Origin: Paraspadella gotoi
Lineage: Eukaryota; Chaetognatha
Reading direction: 5' to 3'
Assembly: GCA_051294375.1 (NCBI GenBank)
Contig: CM119265.1
Span: forward strand, 12,888,124-12,952,123
Length of the DNA stretch: 64,000 nt
The notes under the pieces were generated by a model, which saw nothing but the letters and a program-made list of their open reading frames with translations, was not told where the DNA came from and did not search any database. The translations under genes and the position numbers were made by a program. Position 1 is the stretch's first letter. Each line of letters opens with the position of its first letter. Shown here in pieces: positions 25,001-37,000 of this stretch.

Positions 25001-28000
25001 TTTCTTTTCTTCAACCAATTCTGAGTTGGTGTCTTGATAACTTTTCGAGGACAATGAATTTTCTAAAAGATCGTCTTTAACTTTGGGGCAGATTACGTAA
25101 TGCTTACGCAAGGCGCTGTAGTCTTTGCAAACGATTCCGCAACCGTAACAGTTTTGTTCGTTTGTTGGACAAAATCTGGTGTGTTTAGCCAAACCCTGTT
25201 TACCAAAGCAGCCCTGTCCGCACTTCGGGCACTCGATCAAAGCCTTGTCATTACCAGAATCCAAAGGAACGGAATGAGTTTCTTTGGAGTCGATGCGAAT
25301 GCGTTGGTTGGTACAAACCAGGAGATGATCCTCTCTCGATTCCTCGGGAGAGAAAACTTTGTCACAACCGCAGCAAACTTCCATCTTTGGGCAAATCGGT
25401 AAATGTCGATTGAGATCTTTTAATCCCTCAAAGACTGCTTCACATTGATTGCAAACCTGAGGGCCAGGGGGAGGGGGCGGCGTAGGAAGTGTTCGACCTT
25501 TGGTTAATGCCTTCAGAGTTTTTGGATTCAAATTGGAGAACCCAATATTCGGTGATGGCTCTGCTGAATGAGACACTTTTACGTTACTCTTAGAGGAAAT
25601 AACGGTCGAGGAAGTAAGAATTGCGGAAGGCACTGCTCGCGTATTGGCGATTGAGGATGAAACGGATGGTGAATTAAATTCGACAGAAGCAGCAGTTGAT
25701 ATCGGCTCGACTTTCTTGAAAACGATTTTAGAATTCATTTCTGCATTTTTTGTCATACGACGGTTGGCAAACCACATGTTAATGCTTGCCTTAAGTAATC
25801 CAGTAGCGACCATTAGCTGCATTACCTGAATATTGTTAGGTGAATCAGAAGTATTTTGAAAAAAGTCTTCGAGAATTTCTCTATTCTTTTTAGTGTTGGC
25901 GAGAATGTCTGTGGTTAATGGTAATGATTTAGAAGTTTCATCGTTTGATGGCGGTGCAGGAGTGATGGAGACGGATTCGATAGGCGAGAATGATCCTTCC
26001 CCAATATTAGTGTCAAATTTCATAGTATCATGGCTCAATCCTCCTACAGCGTGCTTGACTGGAACAATCTGCGGATTGGTACTTATTGGATGCGGACTAT
26101 TAATTTTAGAGATTGATTCATTCAATCCAGATGGAGAGAGAGAAACAGACGATACACTAAGATCAGCTGAGGTTGGCCCATTAATTGATGACGATAAAGC
26201 TCGGTTTACATTTGTGATAGATTGAGCATTTTGACTACCAGTAACTGACGACTGTTTTGTTTGTAATTGCAATTGTGGTATTTGGTTAAAAAATTTTAGT
26301 TGCCCATTGACATTTATGGCGATAGGGGCCTGTGATGGCTGCGAAGATATCATGTTAAATGCATCTAAGTTTGAGGAACTGGATTTAGGCCCAAATCCGG
26401 TTATTTGATTGGCAGAAGCAGAAGCATTTATAGAATTTGCTATAGATAACAGTTGAGCCGTATTAACAAAAATTGGAGGTTGGGACGGTAAAACGGGAGA
26501 TGAAAATGGTTGCTGAACTTGAACATACGTTTGTGGCGAAGTTTCGAGTTTAGGAAATATTTGAGTTTGCCTAGCATAAACAAAATGCGGATGATTTGGT
26601 TCTTGCTTCATGATTAATTGTTGAGGTGTTTGAGATTGAACTAATGGTTTGTTAACGTTTTTATTTTGATTTTCGAAAATAGTCCTTTCGAGCTGCTGCT
26701 GTTTCTGTCGTTCCTTGAAAGACGCCTTAGCAGTTGCCTTTTCTTTTTGTTTGACAAGAGGACAATACCTGAGTAAATGACTCCGTAAACCATTTTCACC
26801 CCAAAAGTTATTTTTGCAGTGGGGACACTGCTTAGTAGCCGGCGCAATACTGGAAGTAACTTTCTTGTTGAAACCTGTCTGAACAGTTGGGGCTTCCTTT
26901 AATTGTTCTGAGACTACCGAATTCTCCTGCATTGTCAAGGCATTAACAGCTGCAGCAGCCTCATCATGCATCGGAATAGGAATTCCTTCTTTCCGATTTT
27001 TGAATTGTCTCGTTTGACATGTCAAAGTTTGCTGATGGGACTGAATGCTTTGACCCTTCTTTAGAACCATCCCACACAGATTACATTTGTAACCAGCATC
27101 AGCCAGACATTTCGTTCTATGCTTTCCATAAGTCCATCTGCTGGAAAAAACAATTTGACAAATGTCGCATCTTTTTGGACCTTTACTCGGACTTTTTTTA
27201 TTTCCACTAATGCCTGGAGCAGGAAGAGTAGCGGTAGGGGTGGGAACATTTTCTGATTGAGGTGAACAATACTGAACAGGATTAAAATTGGCACTAACGG
27301 CGTTAATGGCACCCGAAGGTCGCATCAAACTAGATTGAGCAACGGAGACGTCCGTAGCGGCTGGTGTCCGCATCTTACAACCGCCACCTAACTGATGTTC
27401 CTTCAAGCTGCAGTCGTTGGGAAATTCCCCCATACAATACTGGCAAAATTTATTAGATCCTTGATGCAATAGATGACGCTGGAAGCTGCTCAGATCGTAA
27501 AAGGTATTGTCACAATAACGGCAAAAAACAGAGTGTAGGGGAGCAGCGAGAGTATCGTACTTAAGTCGGCAATTTCGCAGATGACCCAAAAGTTGCTTCA
27601 TGGTATTAAACTTGGTACGACAATGGGCACAAAGTTCGGGTGTGTTACCGAGTTTGGCTTCGCTCACCTTCTGTTTTTCTAGTGCAATTTTGGAGCACAT
27701 CGAATTAGATGTTGGCTTAAGATGATCTTTAAGTTTTTCCTCCGAGTCAAAACAATGGGAACAATTCACGCACTCGAAACAACCACCAGGCCCATGAACG
27801 CATCGTTTTGAATCTAAGTCGAGAGAGACATCGGATTTAATCGGAGCATCTCGAGATTTTGAAACCACCGCCTTCTGTAAGGGCAAAACCCTAGACGACA
27901 AAAAATTTGGCTGTTCACCGATGGAGCCAGATGTTTCCACGAGTGAGAGTGGAAGAGACTGAGGCATTAGAGGAAACGGTTCTGGAACGTTAAACTCGTT

Positions 28001-31000
28001 GACTACATCCGGGGCATCTACAGGAAGATTCTCCGCCAGAGATTCTACATCGATTTTCTCTCCCGGAGCCAATATGGAGCTTTCCTCCAGATTGTAGGAA
28101 AATTGAAATTCCGAACCTGCAACGTCAGGACTTCCAACGGGAGTCACGATCGGGGACAGGCCAGATTCGGCAGTCAGGGTAGAGAAGGACGATGCAACAG
28201 ACTCTTGGGTAGCTTCGTCGTCAGTTTCGACGTCTCTGACCTTGAGCAAAACGTTGATACGATCCACAGAGTTTTCTGAACACGAAGCCAGGGCCTCGTC
28301 ATCTCCGACATAAACCACCTCTTTCTTAGATGTTTTTTTGTATTTTGTTTTTAAGATATCTATTACATCTTCGGGCGCGACGTATGTCGGAGCTTGTGAA
28401 TCGCGATGATCGAATGTCACGTCGGCATTAGGATAAGATGACGCGGCGACGTTCGGACGAACTTCAACGATGGTGCAAGTGTAAACACAACGTTGGCCAG
28501 GACGAATGGCGCTCCAAAAGACTCGAGAGACGCTGTATCCGATCGGGTAAAGGCACTCTTTAGTCTCCGAGACACGGTGGAGTTCGCCCCAGGAAGCGAC
28601 GGTCAGAGATCCAACGAGCAAGCGGAGTTGCTGAGGCTGAAGCCCTAAAAAAGGGAAAAAAATATCTTACATTTTGTTCGATTGAAAAACTGGTACATGC
28701 TGAAGTAATCTGCGAAATACGAATTCGAAACTATTTTTAAATACTTAGGTATGTAGTTTTTAAAATATCAACGTATTACTTTGTACGTACGTTATAACAG
28801 GAAATTTGTCAAAAAAAAATTCTGTCAACATCTCACCTTCCTTCCAGTTTCTTTTCAACCGATCCTCCGTCAGAGCTCTCAAGTTGATAAACAGCCTCCG
28901 ACGGTTGACAAAATCCTGCACCAATTCCTCGTGACGGTTCGATCTGTCGTCTTCTTTGGCGGCGTGTGAAGGACAGAGGACGCGCTTGGCGCAATGAAGC
29001 CCCAACAGAAATGCACAGCCTGTTAGTCTGGCGCACATAAAGTGGTATATAGCGGTGCAACCGTTTACGTGACAAGCGACGGAAGCTCCAGATTCCCGGC
29101 AACAATCGCAGCGAAAATTTTCGGCATCCTTAAGAAAGTTTGCGGCATAAAGAAGGCCGCCGCCGCCGTCCTCGAAAACTCCGGCACTCCATAGGACGCA
29201 GTTGGCGTGGAGCCAGTCGTCTTGACCGGCATAGAGGAGGCGTCCTTCGTCGGATGGTTGGCCTTCACCGTAAATAGAACAAAGACGACATTGGCGAGAG
29301 TCGTTGTCTCCCTTAATCGCGGACGGGTTTCCAGACGTCGAAGACGACTTCGTTTCCATCGAGGCGGTTTTGGGGCCGAAAAAGGCGTAAATGTGATCGC
29401 TACTTTCAGGCTGTCTCGTCGGAATGATAGACGGTTTTTCCGGCGTCACGTTGTGCTTCTTGATTCGCAGCTTTTCCGCTTTTCGCGATGAACAGGAAGA
29501 AAGAGATTCGTCATCGCTTTCACCTCCGAGCATCTTTTTTGCGTCGAACCAAGGAAACTGCTTCTCGATTTGCTGACTGAGAACGCGTACAACGTTGACT
29601 CCGTGCTCTTTGAAAGAATTATCCGAGGGCCCCGACGAAACGTTCGTGACAAAAGTGATGATGCGAAGGACGTCCTTGACGAATTCTGTGACGGATGTAT
29701 ACTTTCCTCCCTCGAACTTGGACTTGATCTCCAGGAGATTTCTAGGAAACCCGTTGTTTTGAAGATCCCACCCCGAGGTTAACTGTTCTTCGGCGATCCA
29801 TTCAGGAGATGTAGGATTGAGTTGAATAAGAAGCGAAGAACTCGGAGCATCGAGAAGTTTCACCAAAACGGCCATTATTCCTTTATGAAAAGTAAAGAAA
29901 ATAAATATATCGATAAATACAAAAATCGATTTCAATTCTTTTTCTAATATACCTGAACTCATCTCTTCCCAGAGAGCGAATTGCCACGGTGCTGGTCTTT
30001 TAGTCAAACACGTAACGCAAAGGTATGGGATGTTGTCGGGCAATACAGAAAGAATCTCATACATTTCATCCGACAGTTTTTCGCACTCGGCATGAACCCA
30101 CATGTTGCATCTCCCACACTGTACCATTTTTGAGGAGTAGTCCGATTCGTCGTACCTAGATAATTCAATTCATATTATCGATTATAATTTTTAAATTATT
30201 ATCACTATTCTTATAATTGAAGAATGAATGTTAAGGTCCCAAAAAATTGACAAGAACAAGTATAATTAATCGATCTCACAAGGCAACAGATAATAATTCC
30301 ATGGGTTCAATAATTCGATAGGTTTAAATTTATAAAAAAAATTAAAAACCAAATTCTATACTTACTACTTTTTATACTATTATCTTAAACTTATAATTTT
30401 AAATTGCCAAAAACGATACCCCTAAAATGAGACCCATAAAACCTAATTATGCCAAAAACATTGATTTACCATTTGTGACAAAGCGGGCAACAGCTTCCTT
30501 GGTCCATCAACTTTCCGCACTGGGCACAAAGCGAAAAGTCGTGCGTCCATTTGGCACCAAACGGGCCCGGAGTTGTCGCCCCGCAGTTCTTGCACTTCAC
30601 GCACGCGGTACACATCCAGACGCCATTTTTAGATTTCTTCTTAGCGTAGTTTGAACCGCCAACACACAGAGCGTGAAATGTACGGTGACAACCGTTGCAA
30701 GATAGAACGTCCTTTTGAAGGCCGCAAATCTCGCAGTACCTGCATTTGTTGCAGACCCAATTCTCGATGAGCTTGAAAGACGTCTTCAAAGGAGTAGCTG
30801 ACTTGAAATTTTCCGATTCTGGGCGCACTAAGGAAGATGGAAGACCGTTGTCGTTAGAGTCTGGAGAAGAAGGTGAAACTTCTTGCATGAAGGGACGCTC
30901 GCTCGGAGGCAAACAAAACACGTGAAACGGTTCGCAGCACACGTTGCAATAGATTAGAGCGTTCATATCCACTCCAATGCTCCCACACAGGAAGCACGCG

Positions 31001-34000
31001 GCGTTAACAGGAATGGCTTCAGAAGATGCGAGCGTCCAGCCGCATTTCCAGAGGGTGCCTCCAGAAAAGTCGTGAATGACTTCATGAGCGACTTTTAGCG
31101 AATGAATTGGGGACAATTTTTTCGCCGGTGTCACATTTTGCTGAAGTCCGTAACCGGCCGCGGGAGCATAGGTTGTGATGGCTTTGAGGTCTTTTATCGA
31201 GGTCGGATTAGGTTTATGACGAACAATAAGGTCGCTCAGAGCGGGGTCCTTAGCGTTTTTAAAAAAGCTGCGTTGCATGGTGGCTCGATCGCGGAGGCGG
31301 TACTGCCGAGAAGGATGTTTATTTGCGTGTTGCTTTCCCGATGCAGGAGCTGAAACGTCTAACTGCTTGTGCAGCTGTTTGTCCTGCTTTTGTTGCAACT
31401 GTCGATGTGCAGCCTTGCTAAGTTTTTGTGCTGCGCTAAGCGCTGCGCTGACAGGAGTGTGGGGTTTGCGGAAGGGAGATTTCTTGAGAGTTGGATTACG
31501 AGATGGGGTCAGGGGAGATACAGAAGAAACCGCCTTCGAGTAGGATCTTACTGGCAATTCATCCTGAACGAGATTCTCCTCCTCGCCTTCATCGTCGGAG
31601 CCAAAGTAACGAACCTCGTCGTCCTCTTCCTCAAATTCGACCAATTGCTTAAGAATGTTGGGCGTGAGTTTAGCCAATTCCGGATATAGGGACAAACATC
31701 GACGAAAAATACAACCGCGTATTTTCTTTTTTCTTCCGTTACTTCGCTTGTTATCCGACCGTTTGCGCTGGATACAAAAAATACACTCATCGCAATTCGG
31801 GGCCAAACATCCCGCGCATTCGTTGCAACGAACACGAGATACGAATGGTCTCCGAGATGATGGCGGTGTGACGGGTGGAGAACTAAAGGTGGGCGAGGTT
31901 ATCGCGGCTACACTAGGGGGCAATGAATCATCCTCATTTTTCAGAGCTTCAGTATTGGATGCTCCCTCCTCAAGCTCATTGCTAACATTTTTCTCCCCGT
32001 CGTTGTCCAATAAAAAGCTTTCGCCCAGTAAAGTGTCTGCATTTTCTAGGTGGTTACTGGCATTATCGTCACTCGGAAAAATTTCATCGTCATTGGAAAC
32101 AACGAGATGATTTGAATCCCCTTCACTGACAATATCCTCATCCGTATCGTTTGCATCATCTTCATGTGCATCTGTATCGTCATCCGTCGCAGTCTCACTA
32201 TCTGCATCTTCCTCACAGACAGTCTCATTGTCACTTCTATCGATTTTGGTGAGCTCTTCGTCCTCACTGATGATGTCTTCGTCGTCGTCTGTAGAAACCA
32301 ACTCGTAAAGATCAGGAAGAGTTTTTTCATCCGATTGTTTCATGCGAATTTTCAGTTTCATCATGGCCGACTTGGGCCTCGACATTGTTTCTTCTTTACT
32401 TCCATTGCCTTTGACAATTTCATTATCCTTATAATTAAAATCATGGAAATCTGCACCGCCGACTTCTTTCTCCTCCAAAATTTCTTCCTTAGTGGGAATC
32501 TCATTCTCAACTAGATTCGACAAACTTACCATGCATTCTTTCATATCAAATGGTTTAAAGGGTGATCGAAGTGAAGATTTTGACTTAACCGCACTATCTT
32601 CTTTCAGGTTTGGAACTCTCACGATTAAGTTTTTGTCATATTCTTGAGTTTTTAAATTGCTATCTCTCATTTTAGATTTTATAACAGTATTTGTATTCAT
32701 AAAGTCAGATCCTTCCACTACCGAGGACATAAATTCTTCGTCGGTTTTTTCGGAAGAGATAGAATCTTCTAGAGCTGTATTACCTTTACAAACATCTTCC
32801 GTTCCATAACTTGGAACATCGTCAGAGTTTGAAACTTCGTCTTCTCGTGCTTCAGGGTTTAAAACCTTAGAATTAAAAACATCGTCTTCTTTCATTTCTA
32901 AGTTTAAAACGTCTTCGCCATCTTCAGAGAACAAGACATTAACATTTGTTTCTTCTACTGCTTTCAAGTTTGAAACTTGGTCTAACTTCTCTTCAGTATT
33001 TAAAACATGCTTTATTATTTCAGAGCTAAAAACTTTGTTTTCTCTGTGTCCAGAGTTTGAATTTCCACAATTACAGTCCAAAACATCCCCCCTTATTTCA
33101 GAGTTTGAAATGTCATCTGTCGCTTTTGAATTCGAAAGTTTGTTTGTTTTCGTAACAGAGTTGGAAACGATTTCTTCTTTCATTTCAGAGGTCAAAACCT
33201 CATCTGTTGTCGTAGAGTTAGAAACATCGACTTCTTTCCTTTTGGAGAACAAGACATCCTTTTTAGATTGCAAAATCTCTTCTTTTGCTGAGGGCAAACA
33301 AAGTGTTTCAGAGTTTATAAAATTATCTGAATGACAGTTTGTGTGACTATATTGTGAAATATAGGAGTTACTTTTTAACTTGAAGACTTTTGAGGCTTTT
33401 GAACATAAGACCTTGTACTTTTTCGTCCCAAATGCTTCCACCATTTTGTACACTTTTTGCAAATACAGTCGTCGGGCGAAAATTCTACGTTGCGGCCCGA
33501 TCCATCGGCCGCTGCCATCACGCATTGGATTAGCAAGAAAGTGTGCCACATTCCAAATTGGTCCGAAATATCGCACCGAACGCCAGTTGGGCGTTGTAAT
33601 ATCGAGATTCCAACCGCCTCTATTCTGTTCTTTTGTGTTCTGTTTACCGCTTTTTTTGGATGCATCCCCATGGTTACCTCCGTCATTTTTTTTAGTACCG
33701 CCGAAACCTCCGATACCGCCTCCGCCATTTTCTCTTTCTGAACCACCACTCCCAAGCCCATTATCACCCCCCATTGGCGGTGGTGGGGTCGGCGTCCGTC
33801 CTCTTTTTTGTACTTTGTTGTTCCCATGAACGTTTTCTTTCTGGAGCTTTCTGCATCTGCGTCTCACGCATCTTTGCCGCAAAATTTGGCGGCCTCCGTT
33901 GCGCGCGGAATCCAAGCAGAAAAGGCAAGAGTCACAATTAGGAGCACGACATCCATCGCAGTCATTGCAACGGCCGACGAGAAAGTCCTGTTCCATGGGA

Positions 34001-37000
34001 TCCTTGTCGGTCTTGGAGACGAGTTTTTTCTCTCGTGTACCTTTTTTCCCTAAGATTACCTTGGGTCTCCAACGAGTTTTTTTCAATTTATTATTTCGTT
34101 CTTTTCGCTGCATCCAGGACTGCCGTCGGTGGGTGGCGACCAGCGCTTCATCGGCCATTTCGTTGGTGTTTTTTATAAGCTCATCAAACGTTAATCCTTC
34201 CGAGTCTGAGTTCCGGACGTTTGCTTCCTCGATGGCTTTAGTCTTTTCATCGGAAGGAAGGGCTGAAAGGCGTACGAAATCGACGCTGGATTCGGATCCA
34301 ACGCTCGACGTGGCGTCGTCGTCCGCGGCATCCAGTTTCGAAAAGGGCGGAACATCGTTACCTAGGGATATTGACGCAAGAGAACCGCACTTGGCGGGAC
34401 TACCTTGCCGTTTGGCGACGGAGGCCTTCCGACACACATGCTTTATTCGAGGTCCTTTTACTTCGTCGACCGAATCATCAAAGACTTCTAGCGGTAATTC
34501 ATGATTTTCCTCCGTAAATTTTGAATCTGATACGAAAAGCCCGGCCTTCGTTTCCTCTTCGGCGTGTGAGGATATTGAATTGTTGTTCCCCTCGCCAGCG
34601 TCGCCATTGTCGACGCCGACGCCGAACGAGGGCGAAGGTGCAGGAAATTTCGGTCTCTTTCCGCCGGCCTTGCCAAGACCCTCTTGGGGACCGTTAAAGG
34701 AGGACGACGACGTGGTGGACGGTCCGTCATCATGTATGCCGACTGGAGATGTCGGAGAAGAAGCGCTCAAGCTGAACAGAGGATAAAAATAATGCAACTT
34801 ATTGTAACTATTTCGTTTATTTCAGGAACTTGTGTAATGTGTATTCTTACCGTCTCAGTTTAGGCGGCGGCGACTTCTGTACGCGACAGGCATCGCACCT
34901 CGCGTTTCCGTGATCGAAGCTGACGCCGCATTTGGAGGAGATATGTTTGGGGGAGTGAGAGCCAGGTCCATGTGTCCATGATGTAGGCGCGCAACCGGAG
35001 CAAACGGCTGATTTGTCTGATTAAACGAAATTAAATTATATACAAGAGCAAAATTACGTTGTTTAAATTAAGGTTTAAATAACGAACTTTCATCACCGTC
35101 AACGTGTTCTCGACATATGACACAAACTCGTTCTCTCTCGCTATCCGTGAGTTTTCGGTTTTCGCCAGTGCTGTTATCGTAAAGTAAAAAGGTTAATGCG
35201 GTCTTTCAACAAATAAAGGAAGATAAAAACTAACACAGAATACCTGTCTCGCATAACAGAAAGTAAAGAATCAAGTTGAGGCGATTCATCGAGAGGTTTA
35301 GGAGAAAGCAAACCTCCGGTGATGCATTCGATTCTATACGTAAATTAAAATAAAAAATTCAAGACGTTTTCTCGCCATGAAATGGACAAGTTCGTTATTT
35401 CCTTACTTTGAGGAAGAGTTATGATCGTTTTTGGTCGTCATTCCAGTGGATCGTCTTGTTACGGTTTTTTTTTCATCCTCACGAATCTATCATTGATCAG
35501 AGGGAGAAATTAAAACTTTATACGTTTTTTATCGTCAACTTTGAAAACATACCCAAGTTTCACTAAATTTCCCAGGGCCAAGTTTTGATGAGGCCCTAGC
35601 AACATCTGCCAGGGCGCCTTTTCGTGGTTTCCAAATGAGAGATTGATCGGAGGACGTGTGCCCCTTGCCTTTTGGAGATATCTCATTCGACGATGGTTCA
35701 ATCGATCGATTGGGGGAAACTGAAAAACCTGAAAAAATGTTGTACGACTTTCGTAGAGGGGCTTGATCGGGAAGTAGAACTAGATAGACTTAAAAGAAAC
35801 AACCAAGATTAGTTACCTGGAATGGTCGGAACACTGACACCCTCGGCCATGTACCACTTCAACTTGTTGGAAATCTTCCTCTCGCGTTTGCCCGAAAGTA
35901 TCGTTGTCTTATCTAAAAGCGCCGAGTTTTCCTCCACCCATTCCATCGCCCAACCTTTAGATTTGGAACGGGGCGATTGCGGGTCGCTACGCCGCGTTTC
36001 AGGAGGAACAAACTTGGGTGGCGCGATCACAGGCTTTTTAGAACAATGCCAATCTAGACGAATAGACGAAAAATATAATATCTTAGCAAGTATTTTTCAT
36101 TATTGTATGATTTTAAGTGGTTAGGGATAAGATACCTGGTTTATTCATATCTTTGGCAGGGCTCGAGCTCACGGACGAAGGAAGAGAAATCAGATCCCTA
36201 TAGTCGTCGCTCGTGGAACTTCGAAAAGAAATAATACGTTATCAATCATCCCAGCTTTCAGTTACCGTCAGAGAGCTGAACGACCTGGCTAACCTGGGGG
36301 ACGAGTCGAGGCCGGATGAAAGAAAAGTAGATTTTCCAACGGATGAAACGGAAGAGGCGCCGGTCGAGGCCGCCGACGACGTGGTGGAGTCTCCAGCGTC
36401 TGAAGGGCAGGGAGAAGGTAGTCGATGCGGGTGTCTCCGATCCAATGATCTCCTGATGAATATTAACATCATTATTTTAACTAAGATAAAAGGAGAGAGA
36501 CAGTTAATAAGAATCTTACCTAGAGGATCTTCTCATTTCTTCGTCTATGATCAATGGAGGCGTCGGAGATTTGGAAATGAAATCCCTTTCGCTGACGGCC
36601 CGCGATTCGATCTTTTTTCCTTTAGTCAACGAGGAAGTTTTGTTCCTTTGGCTCTCGTTCGCGGAAGAAGAAGACATGGGAGAAGAGTCACGACTTGCTT
36701 TAGTTTTGACCCTTTCTGACGTCAAGCTCTTCAAAGTAGCATCAATCATCTCGGATGCCACCGTCGTTTTTCTCGCTTTATCCTTGTCGCAAGGTAATTG
36801 GGAACGCTTGGAAAACTCCGGGCTTGTTTTCGTAAGTGGCTTTTCCGCGGGTTTCGAGGCGGCAGCTTCCGTTTTATTAGATTGATTGGGCAACGATTTT
36901 TCTGGCTTGTTTTTGAGGGATCGCGAGGAAACTACACGAGAAACGGTAGATGTCAAGGGTGAAGATTTGGATTTTTGTTTTTTGTCGCCAGATTTCGTCG

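Larger units (their letters stand above)
20640..27810 (-). other. zinc-finger and homeodomain cassette between FYRN and FYRC of KMT2
   Basis: In protein order: seven fingers (near 27800-27700, 27630, 27525, 27450, 27175, 27093, 26835; for example CDICQIVF...HRTKC and CPHCKNNF...HLLRYC), then HD1 (25890-25745, WFANRR). Four more fingers follow (25462-25090, for example [17 protein letters not shown]), then HD2 (23940-23781, WFQNKR), HD3 (21340-21180, WFAVRR), HD4 (20985-20845, WCKNRR) and HD5 (20815-20640, WMQQRM). Most fingers end in Cys (C2HC). HD1 and HD2 keep the WFxNxR recognition helix. HD3 loses Asn51, HD4 has Cys for Phe, and HD5 is degenerate. The order resembles zinc-finger-homeobox (ZFHX/ZHX) proteins. 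Exon 28644-23781 contains FYRN plus all fingers and HD1-2. Exon 21415-20202 contains HD3-5 plus the start of FYRC. The junction is in phase (CG|A). Confidence 0.85.

Noticed and set aside
19030-28644. The idea that the zinc-finger/homeodomain block is a separate gene nested between two halves of KMT2
   Set aside because: FYRN is in the same open exon as the fingers, FYRC begins in the same open exon as HD3-5, and the exon junction at 23781/21415 preserves phase. A nested gene would require unexplained fusion on both sides.
33380-34504. Long plus-strand frames opposite the KMT2 CXXC exon
   Set aside because: They are antisense shadows of a well-supported coding exon with strong domain matches on the minus strand.
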